DNA of 64,000 nt from Ottelia alismoides. Its lineage: Eukaryota > Streptophyta > Magnoliopsida > Alismatales > Hydrocharitaceae. Location of the stretch: positions 62,001 through 126,000 of the forward strand of contig JAZKJV010005535.1 of assembly GCA_037367405.1 (NCBI GenBank), in the 5' to 3' direction. The position numbers were made by a program, and so were the translations under genes. The notes beneath the pieces were generated by a model that did not search any database, was not told where the DNA came from, and saw only the letters and a list, made by a program, of their open reading frames with translations. Shown piece after piece: positions 22,345-35,100 of this stretch. Within the stretch, counting starts at the first letter, position 1, and every line of letters begins with the position of its first letter.

Positions 22345-24104
22345 GATTGGGTAATTTGCATTGAAGACCATGCAACTCCTTGATATTGCATTTTGGTCCC
22401 CAGGTGCAGCCTACGTGCGCGCTTGGGTAAATTTCAGGGAGGCCATCACAACTTCTGGAAATTACAAAATGGTCCCTACGCGCCTGGATAAATTGTAAAA
22501 GGACCCCATCGATTTTGCTAAATTGCAAATAGGTCCCTCAAGGACCTATTTGTGATTATTTATCATTTATTTTCTCACATATTTATTATATTTATGCCCT
22601 TGCATTGTTTCTTTCATAACTTGAGCATCTTAGATCCAAATTGCATGATTTCAGAATCATTTTGTTGCTTATTTAATTATCTACCTAATGGCTTGTTTAA
22701 ATTATGGAACTGGCACTAAGTTAATACGATGATTTTTAATGGCATATAGGGTCTCTTGCTTGATAACTTTGAGGCTCGCTATTTACTTTAATGCTCAATT
22801 TGACTCTGATTTTTAATCTTATTCTCATTTCTATAGGGCATATTTGTAAAGATTATTTTACATGCTTGTATCTTGCATTGACCTTGCATTATATTCATGC
22901 ATCACCTTTTAATTGTAACTAAATATCAAATACAAATCGTATGCATACATTTGTCTCTGCATTCTTGTATTTTGCATGAAGGCCTAAAGATGTGAAAATA
23001 ATCACACATCAAATAGACAAAATTTGGTAAATATATTAAAGAGGCTTGTATCCCTAAGTTCGACCTTGGTAAACTTTCCAAGTAAAAATAATGTCCACAT
23101 ATTCGAAGGTGTGGTTCTTTGCATGATCGAAATCTGCCTCATGTACTACGACAATTGCATATTTTTATAGAAGCAGATTTTGAGTTCATCAAATGATTGG
23201 TGTAAAGGTTATTTTGCATGCTTGTATCTTGCATTTAACCTTGCATTATGTTCATGCATTACCTTTTAATTGTATCTAAAAATCAAATAAAAATTGTATG
23301 CATATATTTTTCTCTACATTCTTGTATTTTGCATGAAGGCCTAAAGACGTGAAAATAATCACACATCAAATAGACAAAATTTGATAAATATATTGAAGAG
23401 GCTCGTGTCCCTGCATTTGACCTTGGTAAACTTGCCAAGTAACAATAATGTTCGCATATTCGAAGGTGTGGTTCTTTGCATGAGCGAAATCGGCCTCCTG
23501 TACTCCGATAATTATAGAGGCATATTTCGTGTTCATCAAACGATTGGTAATTTGCATCGAAGACCCTACGACTCCTTGATATTGCATTTTGGTCCCCAGG
23601 CATGAGCCTCATGTACGTGCTTGGGTAAGTTTCAGGGAGGCCCTCGCAACTTCTGGAAATTACAAAATGGTTCCTACGTGCCTCGACAAATTGTAAATGG
23701 ACACCCTCGATTTTTCTAAATTGCAATTAGGTCCCTCAAGGACGTATTTATGATTATTTATCATTTATTTCCTCGAATGCTTATTACATTTATGCCCATG
23801 TATTGTTTCTTTCATAAATTGAGCATCTTAGATCCAAATTGCATGATTTCAATGTCATTTTGTTTCTTATTTAATTCTCTACCTAATGGCTTGTTTAAAT
23901 TATAGAATTAACACTAAGTTAATGGATGATTTTTAATGTCATATAGTGTCTCTTTATTGATAACTTCGAGGCTTGCTATTTACTTTAATACCCAATTTGA
24001 CTCTGATTTTTAATCTTATGCTCATTTTCTGTAGGACATATTTGTGAAGATTATTTTGCATGCTTGTATCATGTATTTAACCTTGCATTATGTTCATGCA
24101 TAAT
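22345..24104 (+). repeat. Three tandem copies of the 3' part of LTR B
   Basis: Unit 1 is 22,345-23,200. Unit 2 is a partial copy at 23,203-23,540 beginning at the TGTAAAG-TTATTTTGCATGC block. Unit 3 runs 23,541-24,104 and resumes after C at 43,554-43,792. Shared landmarks are TTGATATTGCATTTTGGTCC, TTAGATCCAAATTGCATGAT, TTTTGCATGAAGGCCTAAAG and GTTCGACCTTGGTAAACTT. The units are about 90% alike by eye. Confidence 0.85.
24100..24104. repeat. Element C target-site duplication, left copy
   Basis: ATAAT lies here and ATAAC at 43549-43553. The sister repeat of B reads GCATTACC/GCATCACC across this site, which places the insertion between these copies and suggests one base has since mutated. Confidence 0.75.
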
Positions 24105-26640
24105 TGGTAACACGGGTATTCAGCGAGGGTCACCATAAATAATATGAATAAAGTGTCGCTGAGGCGACTACTCACTGAACATTGGGTGTTAACCAGCAAT
24201 TAACCCACAATCCAAAGAATACAACAATCAAGCTCAAAAATAAATGTGAATTAATCTTTATTACTCTACCATAAAATGTACAGTGACAAGCATGTAGAGG
24301 TCGAACCACAGAGAGCAATACAAAATACCATAGCCTACATGTATCTCAGAGTCATCCTTGTGTGGGTTTTTAATTTGATTTTATTTTCATTATTTTTTTT
24401 GTTTTATATTTTTTTTTATTTTTATTTTTAATAATATAATTAGGTAATATATACATATATATAATATAAATATATGAATATAGGTATACCCATAGAGGGT
24501 TAGTATATAGCTTATAACACATACAATATATATAGGTATATATAAGGATAATAAAAAAAAGATATATATTTTTTTTCTTTTTTTTATATTAAGGTTAATA
24601 AATAGATATAAGAATACATATAAATAATTAGATATATATATTATATTATTCTTTTTTCTCTTTTTTTTCTTTTTTTTAGGAAATAGATATATAGACATAA
24701 AGGGTACTCTAGTATTTACAAAAATACTCAAAAATAGTCGAAAATTCAGAAAAAAAGTCTTTTTGGAATTTTCATGGGTTTTTACTGTTTTTGTGATTTT
24801 TGGGCATTTTTGAAAATATTTTTAGTATTTTAAAACAACTAAATAATAGCAAACAGTGGAATAGGTTCAGGCTGTCACACAAATGGACATTAAAAATAGC
24901 TAACAGCCTCAAAAATTTTCCACACTATTTTTCTAATAAAGATAATAAAATATAGCATAAATAGGGCATGGGTTCATATTTTTCTGATTTTCCGTTGATT
25001 TTATATATTTTTTTAAGTTTTTGGGTGTTTCTGAATTTTTATGGTTTTCCTTTTGAGATTTTTAGGGGTTTTTGGACTGACACTAGAATAGGTCAAAATG
25101 CACCATAGGGAATGTTTTTGGAATTTTTCGAGGCATTTTCATATTTTTTTGGGATTTTATAAATTAGACAGTGAATAAAAGACATGTTTTCGATTTTTAA
25201 TAAATGCAAAAAGCAAAAAAAATGAAAAACTAAAAATATAGCGTTCAAGCACAACCACTCAAGAGCTTAAGTTTATTTTTGCAAGATTTTTCGAATAAAT
25301 ATGAAGCACAAAATAAATAGACAAAGCATTCAAAGAATAAATGGCCTGGCACGGGTATTTTTGCAAATAACATAGTTGACAGGGGCATACATGCAAAAAT
25401 CGCAATAAAAATACACGTGAACTTTTATTTTCAGGACCATATTACAATTACCAAAAAACGGCAGGGTTTACATGCAATTTTCACGCGCCTCACGTGGGTG
25501 CTGCATGTGAGGCGCGGAGGGACTAAATCGCAAATATCAAAACCTTAAGGGGTGGTCTGCAATTTCTACAATTTTTTTACAACTTAAACTTTTATTTTTG
25601 GCATTAAATAATAAATACAAAACAACGGGGGCTAGATGTGAAATTTACCCCCAAATAAGGCGTGTCATCCAACGGCGCTGGAGGCGCCACTTAACCACGT
25701 GTCAAGCATCGGACGGCGGATGTCGGTTCGGCGATGAAGGCCCTGGATTAGAATCTCCTGGCTGATCTGACGGTGGACGTACGTCTTCATCGAACGGTCG
25801 GCGTTCAATCTGGGCCTCCCCTCTCGATCCAACGGTGTTGGAGGCATCTGGAAGAACGGGGAAGAAGCTCGCCCCCGGCGAGCTTCGATCGGGCAGCTCG
25901 GGCTCCTCCGGGCACCTCCCGCGCATCTGAAGTTCTCTGATCGTAGCTGGGAGGCTTCCGCATCGTCTGACGGTTCTTTCATGGCTCCTGGAGGTCCGAG
26001 TCAATGGAGCGAGGTCGGAAAAGAAGGGGACCCCCAGGAACCTCTTCCTAGGTCAATGCAAGCCCAGATGGGCTCTATTCCTCGATGTACCTGCACAGGA
26101 AGAACCGCGGGTGAGATAGCTATCTCCTCGACCCGGGGTTTTGAAGCTGCGGCGCAAGATGAAGGTGGGCGGAGGGGCTCCGGCGAACGGCGGAGGAGGA
26201 GCCCCGATTCGCCAAGACCTAGGGTCCTGGGTTGAACAAATGGGGGCGATAGATGGAGACGGCGTAGAGGTTTGAAATGGGATGCTCGGGGTGGTCGGGG
26301 ACAGTCGAAACGATGGTGGAGAAGTCACCGGAGCGGAGCTTCGGCAAACTTCGTATTTTGGTTTTTACGCTAAGGGGATGAACTAACAACTAATCTAACT
26401 ACTGGAATGAAAGACTAACATTAAAACTAACTAAAAAGCAAAGAAAAAGACAGCTCTTATACCTGGGGGCCTCCAGGGAGCAGGGCGGACGCCGGAGCTC
26501 CGCCGCGTCAAAATTCTTCGTCCTCCGGCCGAGTCGAGGGGCTGGGTCACTCCCCCTGTCACGAGGAATGGTCCAGGAACAAGAACAAGGCGTTTGGGTG
26601 GAATGAAAATGGCCAAATTCGAGGAAGGAGGCGGAGCTAC

Positions 26641-26652
26641 TTATTTATAGAC
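26641..26652 (-). promoter_or_regulatory. Putative TATA box, element C 3' LTR
   Basis: On the minus strand this reads TCTATAAATAAG, about 1.6 kb into the LTR, downstream of the W-box cluster. The equivalent site in the 5' LTR reads CTACAAATAA, which breaks the TATA core. Confidence 0.5.
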
Positions 26653-26855
26653 ATTGGCGAGTAGCCTTATTGACCGGAGATTATTGGCTGATCCAATGAG
26701 TATCTACTTGATCTCAGATTTTGGCGGCCATCATGGATGATTAGGGAGTAATTCTTGTGAAGGAAGCATCTTCGATTGATGGATGGTGTGCCCGGGAAAA
26801 ATGGGAGAAGACGGGCGAAGAGACAGGCTGCATCACATCGGGCGGCTGGGGAAGT

Positions 26856-26881
26856 AGTTGACCGGGCGGTCAACTGTTGAC
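26856..26881 (-). promoter_or_regulatory. Inverted W-box pair plus a third TTGAC
   Basis: AGTTGACCGGGCGGTCAACT is an inverted repeat around two TTGAC/GTCAA cores, followed at once by another TTGAC. It sits about 205 bp upstream of the putative TATA box in the sense of the element. The 5' LTR copy is at 42163-42188. W-boxes bind WRKY factors; stress-linked transcription is an inference. Confidence 0.5.
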
Positions 26882-28240
26882 GTCCTGGGATTGGTCCAAG
26901 TCATCCGCTGGAAGACAAAATAGGAGACCTGATTAGGAATAGATTTATTTGAGACCTTAAATGATTTTATTAATTTTTTATTATAAAATAAAAAATGTGT
27001 ATTATTTCATCTAGTATTTATTTATGATTTTTATTGAATTTTTCGAAGTGTTTTATTATGGTTTTAATTTAATAATGTGTATATGTATGTATTTACATGT
27101 ATTTTTGTGTATTTTATTTTTAATTTGTTTATTTTCTTTTATTATTTTATTGGCTTATTTTATAAATTTATAGTTTATTTTTGTGGGTATAAAGGTTTTT
27201 TATTTAATTTTTAGGAGTTTATTTACAATTTTAAATAAATAGGTATAGGTTTATGTAGGTATTCTTATAGGTATTTTACCTATGTATTTTGTATTCTTAA
27301 TTTATTTAATGTATTTTCTTGATTTTTATTTTGGATTTACATTTTTAATGAGTTATGTATAATGTATACATTATTATAAAAATATAAAAGAATAGAAGAA
27401 CCAAGGAATAAAATCCTTTTTATTTATGTATAGGTATATAGCATAGGTATTTTGTCTATGAATTTTTGTAGACTTATTTTATTTTGCAAATTATTTTTGG
27501 TTTTCTTTTACTTTTAATATGTGTATGCATTATATACATTATTTACAAAAATTCTAAAAATATAAATTTATAAAAATACTGAATATTGAATAAAAAGAAT
27601 ATTCTAATCGATCCAATATACAAGAAGGGCCAAAAACCTAACTTCTGCATATGGACTCCAAAAATTATGAAACCAATTTTATTAAATAGTTCTTGGAATG
27701 CTATATACAATTAAAGGTGAGTTTGGTTGAATTGGAGTTTTCATTCGCAATATGTAGGTCTGTGAAGTTGAGATTTTGGCTTTTTATTTTGTGTATAAAA
27801 TGTACACTGAGTATTATTTTTATACAAACTCAATTTTGTATTTTTATTTACATTATTGTCTACAACTTTCATGTACAAAGCTTCTTTATTTGATAAATAA
27901 ATAATTCTGTATAAAATAGGTGTCAAAAATGCACAAATAGATGCATGAGTAATTGAGGTATTTATTGTACACTGGCCCTTATCTCCCCCTACTTTATTCC
28001 TGGTCGACCAATACCATGCTGGCCTTGGTCTCGGGGTTTGGGTCATAAAATATCTCCAATATTTTATTCCTTTTTCTTTTCTTTATTCTATAATTTTGGC
28101 ATTAAACACAGTATTTAATGTATAATTAATACAAAGAATCATGAATGCTATTATGTACAGTTTGATGCTATTTACATGCATTTGCTGGGGTTTTTGAGGC
28201 CAAAATGATAATTTAAAGGTGATGAAATGGAGGTTCATCA

Positions 28241-28256
28241 CCCCCCTATACTTGCC
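28241..28256 (-). other. Element C polypurine tract (PPT)
   Basis: On the minus strand GCAAGTATAGGGGGG directly abuts the 3' LTR start TGATGAA. This is the expected plus-strand DNA priming site. The same CTAAGTATAGGGGG-like sequence recurs in the stem-loop array upstream. Confidence 0.85.
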
Positions 28257-30532
28257 TTTGCTAGTCCCTAGCAAACACTTATGCAATAAGTGCAAAAAGA
28301 ATAAAGAAAAGAAAAAGGAGAATGAAAGAAAGATAGAGTGAATAGGGGTGCTTTCAGTGCAATGCATGTCTTTACAAAATCTGAATTTGGAGCTCCTGTC
28401 AGACCTTGGGTGTGAATGTGTGTGGAACCTAGTCAGGAACCAGCTCTAAGACACAACAGCCTTCGATAGTCACAGAACTCGGTTCAACCCACCTCAATAG
28501 CCGGGTCAGAACTAGTCTACATCATACGCAAACCCTTATAACTATGAAGCTGACTTGTACGGTGTAAGTGATAGTGGCTCTCCCCAACTGAAATGATAAA
28601 AGAACTGACTTCTCCAAAATGACAACCCAATGATTCCCCAATCCAACAGCTCTTTCCTCGAGGAGCAGGGTATTCCCTTCTAAGTTCAAGTGGCAACCAG
28701 CTCAAGAGGAGGTGAAGAGAAGAATGGACAGTAGCCAGTGTAGCTACCTATCCTGGGATGCAAGACCAGTGTAGTCAAGTCATCCAGCTGCAGGGTCACA
28801 TATTTGTCTTTGGAACTCAAGCTTGCTTATTGACTTTGTACATACTTTGCAGGCATTTTTATTTTTGTATAGGCCTGACCATTTTTTTTAATCATACTAT
28901 TCACAGCAGCATTTACATAAGGAGTTTTTCCTCTTGAGCCAGTAGACTATCCCTCTTTTGAAGCTTTATCGCAACCCACAATCTCCTGTCTTTAGACCTC
29001 ATGGCTATTGGACCAGGTTGGGGTGCACTTCCCTCCCTAGACGAGGACGAATGTTTCCACCCGTGTGCGTCTCAGACTGGCAAATCCAACCCCCTCACCT
29101 CTCCAACTGAGTTGAGCCAAGTGAAAGGTGCAAGTGTCCAAGTTAGGTCACAGTCGGAAAGAGTCATACGTGTGTCTCGAAAAGTTCTAGTTAGTCCACT
29201 GAGGTGACTTGAACCCAGCCCTGATTTCTCAAAGAATTAAGTCTGTATAGACCTGAAGTACCTTAGATCCAGTTCCCATAAGGTTCCAGTGCAAGTAGGT
29301 GCGGTAAGGTTCAACCAAGCTCCAATTTGAGACTTTATTAGATTGATTCAATCATCAAGCTCACTCAAAAAGAATATGAATGGTATGCTTATGCTATGCA
29401 CAATGAATGATGCAATTTTTCACAAAGAGTTTGAAAGAATCAAAGAATATTTTTACAAAAAGAATTTTTGCAAGTAACTAAGAACTAGACATATACAAAA
29501 AGTATATACAATTATTTACACAGGCGTGCCGCTTTATTTACAAGATGTATGAGTTTCTAAAAACTTTACAGATTTGAATGAAGTAGTTTATTTGGAATTG
29601 TACAGAAAGAATTGTATGTGTCTTGTCTATGATTTACAAGTATTTGTTCTTATTAGTTTTTGAAAATGACTTTGCAAACTATAGTACACGATAATTTTCG
29701 CAATTATTTACACACATTTGAAAACTATTTTTGCAAAGATTTTTCACACTATATATACAATTTTCACAATAGTTTTGACAAGCATTTTTCAAAATCTTTG
29801 CACATAGGTTTTTCAAATCCTTTCTTTCATATAAAGAAAAAGTTTTTCAATCAACACAGTTTCACACATTTGAAATCATTTCACATCAATTTTTTCAAAA
29901 CTGGTCACACTATTTTTCAAATCATACTGTATAGGTATCTGATTTATTAATCAGTATGTACAAAAGAAGAAAAATTGTATTTGACGTACAATATGGTTTT
30001 GTTTCTTATAGGCTTTGTTTGGGCTTATTCATTATTTACAAATGAGAGATTTTATGCGGACTCCTCAGACTTATTTGAGAATCATTTTCACAAGGATTTT
30101 GAAAACTATAGTCCAAGATAATTTTGCAAACATGTTCACACATTTGAAAATCCTTTTACAAAGGTTTACACAACATAGATAGATTTTTCAAAACAATTTT
30201 GACAATCAAATTTTCTCAATCATTTGCACACTAGTTTTCACACATTTTGCTTTCACTCAAAGGAAATAAATTTTACACACAAAACTAATTTTTCAAACGT
30301 TGAATACTTGTACACACTATTTTCAAACAAATTTCACAAGATTTTTCAAAGGAGAATGTTTCGCACAAAACATTTTTCTGACTCAATAATCAGTATAATT
30401 ACAAGGAGTCTGAGGAACTCACAATCATCTTTCATTATTATAAAGCTACTTTTTACATTTTATTTTATGTTGAAGTGATACTTTATTCTTCAGTATGAGT
30501 TATGGCTTTTAGTATATACATGGTATATACGA
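28257..30532 (-). other. Element C 3' non-coding region
   Basis: It has two parts. At 28,380-29,340 lies a block with close counterparts in element A (49,090-50,000), for example GGTAGCTACCTATCCT, GTGTAGTCAAGTCATCC, AGACTATCCCTCTTTTGAAG and AACTGAGTTGAGCCAAG. It contains no long conserved reading frame. At 29,640-30,480 lies a strongly T-rich stretch of degenerate TTTTCAAA/TTTTCACA units, which element A mirrors at about 48,310-48,790. Open frames here (Phe/His/Ser-rich) are products of that composition. Confidence 0.7.
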
Positions 30533-30891
30533 CCCCCCTATACTTAGCTTGAGCTATGTCCTCATAGATCGAAAGGAAAAGAAAAGACATAACTCGTACT
30601 GAGTATGGACAGATCTAAAGAATAAATATGAATGCAATGAATGAATGAGAAGTTGACCGTCCCCCCTAGACTTAGGATCAAATAATCCTAAGTATAGCAG
30701 ACTGTACAAAAAGCAGTGAGGGTCAAGGGTGGGAATATACTGATCGTACTCAGATTGTCTCCCCCTATACTTAGGGTAAGATGCTCCTAAGTATAGACAA
30801 GAAGAGGAGACAATGGAGAGGATCGGACCAAAATGAAAAACTCTAGGTGTACATCCCCCTATACTTAGGGCAAAGTACGTCCTAAGTATAG
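30533..30891 (-). repeat. Array of PPT-like stem-loops in element C
   Basis: Three inverted repeats of CTATACTTAGG and CCTAAGTATAG with 8-15-base loops lie at 30,666-30,697, 30,766-30,796 and 30,860-30,891. Each is followed on the minus strand by GGGGG(G). A half-site, TAAGTATAGGGGGG, is at 30,533-30,546. The spacers also match those of element A (for example AGAAGTTGACCGTCCCCCC). The array sits just after the integrase region. Confidence 0.9.
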
Positions 30892-30972
30892 AAAACTGTC
30901 TACAAGGGCGGCACCTTTTAGATACAAATAGAAAATAGAAAAGGAAAAGAAGAAAAGAAGAAAAGAAGAAAA

Positions 30973-31384
30973 TCAGATAAACAGAGGTTGTAGTACATCG
31001 TCTGAATCCTTCGATGCCGCAGGTGCTGTGAAGATGTCATCGTGGTACGCTAGCTGAATAGAGTCAACAACGGCCACGAATGCATCTGGTTCGAGGTAAG
31101 GTTTCAGTAGTTGGCCGTTGACAACGAAGGGCTGTGCGTCAGTGGACAATTCTGATATAGCGATGCTTCCATTGTCACGCACTTCACATACACGAAATGG
31201 CCATGTCCACTTACTCTTTAGTTTACCTGGGAATATCCGCAACTTTGCATCAAATAGCCACACTTTCTGTCCAACGTCGAAGGTCTTTCGTCTGATGTGC
31301 CGGTCATGCCAGCGTTTCACCTTCTCTTTGTACATCAAGGTGTTATCGTATGCACAGTCTCGAAATTCCAAGAGCTTGTTCAGA
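30973..31384 (-). pseudogene. Integrase C-terminal part, element C, frameshifted
   Basis: A 132-codon open frame (from Met at 31371) reads YKEKVKRWHDRHIRRKTFDV, GQKVWLFDAKLRIFPGKLKS and WTWPFRV. This is the C-terminal chromatin/DNA-binding region of Ty3/gypsy integrases, with the GPY/F-type motif changed to WPF. It is one base out of frame with the integrase core at 31,385-31,975, so the protein is broken here. The frame ends just before the stem-loop array. Confidence 0.85.
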
Positions 31385-32158
31385 TCATCTTTTCTCTTCT
31401 GACCACTTCCTTCGTGAGTCCAAATTACAATTGTTGATTGCCCAAAGAGATTTGTGGATCAATTCCACGGGCAGATGGCATGGTTTCCCATATACAAGAC
31501 GGTAGGGCGACATGCCCAAGGGAGACTTGTAGGCTGTTCGGTGAGCCCATAGAGCTGAGTCCAAGAGTTGAGACCAGTCTTTTATGTTCGGCCTAACAAG
31601 TTTCTGCAGTATAGTCTTGATTTCTCTGTTTGATAACTCCGCCATGCCATTGGTCTGCGGATGATAAGGAGATGCAACTCGATGATCGATGCCGTACTCC
31701 TTCGTTAATTTCTTGACCTCTTTGTTGATGAAGTGACTACCCCCGTCGGAGATGAGAATCTTTGGTATCCCAAACCGCGAAATGATATTCTTCTTCACAA
31801 ACTGGCAAACTGTTTTGTTGTCGGTGGCTCGGGCGGGAATAGCTTCAACCCAACGACTCACGTAATCGACGGCAAGAAGGATGTGCTCAAAACCTTGACT
31901 GTTAGGGAAAGGTCCCATGAAATCAATGCCCCATGCATCGAAAACGTCTGCTATCTGAATGATTTTCAGGGGCATTGAATCTTTGGCAGTTAGTGTTCCT
32001 TTCAGTCTCTGACAGTCAATGCATCTTTTGACACACTCAGCTGCATCCTTAAATAAAGTGGGCCATCAAAAGCCACACTAAAGTACTTTGGCTGCCGTAC
32101 GATCTCCAGAGTGATGTCCACCAGATTCGAGCGAATGACAATGCTCGAGGACACTAGA
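31385..32158 (-). pseudogene. Integrase zinc-finger and catalytic core, element C
   Basis: In frame with the RT reading frame, after a TAA at 32159. The HHCC zinc-binding region (EHCHSLESGGHH...[10 protein letters not shown]) has two further in-frame stops. The catalytic core is then open from Met 31975 for 196 codons. It shows the DDE triad in GIDFMGPF (Asp18 of this stretch), LISDGGSHF (Asp77) and [12 protein letters not shown] (Glu113), spaced D-x35-E as usual. It would insert the cDNA into the chromosome. The frame shifts at its end into the C-terminal part. Confidence 0.9.
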
Positions 32159-35100
32159 TTACTCCGTCTGAGGGATGCACCTGCGCCAAATACAATCTGC
32201 TCCTTCTCTGAATAAAAGGGGATCTTCCCACTGGTAGAAGCGAATGGTCGACATGAATTTGTTCTTTTGGTTCTTCGTCCAATCCGAAGGTATTACCCCA
32301 GAAGCGAGGTAATTGACTATATCATCATACCAAGGAAGAGAATCCACTACTAAGATAGCTTCGTCAGGGAAGGTTTCTGTGATAGGTGCATTGCTCAGAG
32401 GAGGCTCATGCTGTTCAATTCTGGAGAGATGATCTGCTACCACATTCTGAACTCCAGGCTTGTCCTTGATTTCCAGATCGAATTCCTGGAGGAGAAGGAT
32501 CCAACGAATCAGTCTTGGCTTGGCTTCCTTCTTCTGTTGTAGGTACCGGATAGCAGAGTGGTCCATGAAAACTGTAACTTTTGATCCCAACAAATAGGAT
32601 CTGAACTTCTCTAAGGAGAAAACCACAGCCAACAATTCTTTCTCTGTCACTGTATAATTTCTTTGTGCTTCATCTAATGTTCTGCTGGCGTAGTGAATGG
32701 CATAGGGCGCCTTGTCTTTTCTCTTCCCAAGAACAGCTCCGACCGTAAAATCTGATGCATCGGTCATTATCTCAAAGGGAAGAGTCCAGTCAGGAGGCTG
32801 CAAGATTGGAGCCTGAGTGATAAGCTCCTTCAATTGATTGAAAGGAAGGAGAACCGGCTGATCAACAATGAATTCGGTCTCCTTGCACAAGAGTTCTGCC
32901 AGAGGTCGGGCAATGCGGCTGAAATCCTTGATGAATCGCCTGTAGAATCCCACATGCCCCAGGAATGACCTCACATTCCTAACTGACTGAGGTGGCAGAA
33001 GATTTGAGATGACATCCACCTTTGCTGGGTCGACTTCCATGCCACGTTTGGAAACGACGTGGCCCAACAAAATACCTTCTGTGACCATAAAGTGGCTCTT
33101 TTCCCATGAGAGCACTAAATGGACTTCTCGGCACTTCTGAAGTACTCGGTCTAGGTGCTCAAGACAAGCATAGAAACTATCACCATAGACGGAGAAATCG
33201 TCCATGAACACCTCGAGAAATCTGCCTACCATCTCGGCGAAGACTGCTAGCATGCATCTTTGGAAGGTTGCAGGTGCATTACACAATCCAAAGGGCATCC
33301 TCTTGAAGGCGTAGGTGCCGAACGGGCAAGTGAAGGTCGTCTTCTCTTGATCTTCAGGGGCGATCGCCACTTGGTTGTACCCGGAGTACCCATCCAGAAA
33401 GCAGAAGAACTCCTTGCCTGCTAATCTCTCCAAAACTTGATCAATGAATGGCAAGGGGAAGTGGTCCTTCTTGGTTGCTGCATTGAGTCGGCGGTAGTCA
33501 ACACACACCCGCCAGGAGGTTGGTACCCGAGTAGAAATTTCCTCTCCTTTGTCATTTGTAACCACGGTAAGCCCTGATTTCTTGGGAACTACATGCAGTG
33601 GGCTTACCCATTTCGAATCGGAGATGGGATAAATGAAGCCTGCATCACACCATTTCGTGATTTCTTTCATGACGACGTCCCAAAGGTTAGGGTTCAGTCT
33701 TCTTTGGAATTCGCGGGACGGCTTGGCGTCTTCTTCTAGATAGATATGGTGTGAACACAGAGCTGGATTTATCCCTCGGAGATCTGATACGCTCCAACCA
33801 AGTGCCTTGCGGTTCTTTTCTAGAACCTCGAGAAGTCGAGATTCCTGATCTGGAGTTAGCCTACTGCTGATGATGACTGGATACATTTGTTCTTCACCCG
33901 CAAGGAAAGCATACTTCAGGCCTGCAGGAAGTGGCTTGAGTTCTGGTTTTATGCTGTCCACTTTATCTGTCACTTCAGACACTATGCTGGTGGTGGGTTG
34001 TACTTCTGTTAAGGTGCTGCCATCCTCAACATCCTGTTGAGATCCCAGTGATGTATCGAACGGTTCTGCGCTAAGCTGGTCATGTTCGGTTTGGAGTGAA
34101 TGCTCAAGAAGATGCGCCTGCATCTGAGAATCTGTCTCCCACAAATCATCGAAGCATATGCTGACTGCGCTTTCCAAGTCCTCCTTAAGAGTGAGGATTT
34201 CTTGGGTCCATGGATCGTCCAATGATAACTCTGAGTCTCTGATTTCTGAAATAAAATCACAGTCTCCTTCTGATGCTGCCTGGCTCTCATCAGTTGTGGC
34301 ATTCTGCTCTTTGTTCATGCTTATCGTGATTTGCTGGGTGTTCGAGCTGAAGGTGATCTTTCCAGACCCATAATCAACCACGGCACCTGAAGTACGGAGG
34401 AATGGTCTGCCAAGGATGATAGGGGTCTGGAGCAAAGGTGCAGGCGAGTCCATATCAAGGACTACAAAGTCAGCTGGGAATTTCATTTCCTGTACCTTAA
34501 CTATCACGTCTTCCAACAGACCTCGGGGCCGCTTAACGGATCGGTCAGCGAACTGAAGGATCATGTGTGTCTGCTTGAGCGGTCCCAGCCTGTATTCTTG
34601 CATTATTGACAAGGGCAGAAGGTTGATGGAAGATCCGCTATCAAGAAGAGTGCGCTCGAAGACCTGATCAAAAATCACACAACTGATCAGAGGTGCTCCT
34701 GTATCTTGTTTTTTCTGGGGGAGATTGCTGATGGCTGCAACAGTGGCCATGGAGAGAACGTGCTTTTCTACCTCTCGGCGTCTGTTGTCTTGCGATGGGC
34801 GACGCCTGTTAGTACATGCCTCTTTCAGTCCTTTCTTTACAGCTGGCATGTATTCCACAGCCTTCAACAAGGGAATCTCAACAGTCAATTTATCCAAAAT
34901 GTTCACAACACCTGGATCAGACAATGCATTTTTTCGTTTTGCAATTTTTTTGGATTTTTGTATTGCATGCGGAAAAGGAATATTTACACCACTGGAAGGA
35001 AAATGAGAGTTCTTATTTACATCAAAATCATCGCCCACAGAATGTTGTACATCCGGACTACAAAAAGGAGTACAAGTTGGATCTGAAAATGCTGGTGCTG

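Larger units (their letters stand above)
24105..28240 (-). repeat. Element C 3' LTR
   Basis: This 4,136-bp LTR runs, on the minus strand, from TGATGAACCTCC at 28240 to GTGTTACCA at 24105. It holds a 316-bp AT-rich stretch (about 24,442-24,757) absent from the 5' LTR. Its internal reading frames on both strands (for example 25,665-26,330) mirror those of the 5' LTR and have no family resemblance; I do not call them genes. Confidence 0.93.

Noticed and set aside
20106..24104. LTR B as the 5' half of a complete element whose interior is C
   Set aside because: C has its own LTRs, primer site and target duplication. B resumes directly after C and ends within 240 bases, so B is a solo LTR.
25665..26328. 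Open frames in the C 3' LTR, repeated at 40,974-41,697 in the 5' LTR
   Set aside because: Their repetition only reflects the two LTR copies. The frames occur on both strands, differ in end points between copies and show no domain.
29660..30478. Phe/His/Ser-rich open frames in the C 3' non-coding region
   Set aside because: They come from a degenerate TTTTCA repeat and are on the strand opposite to the element.
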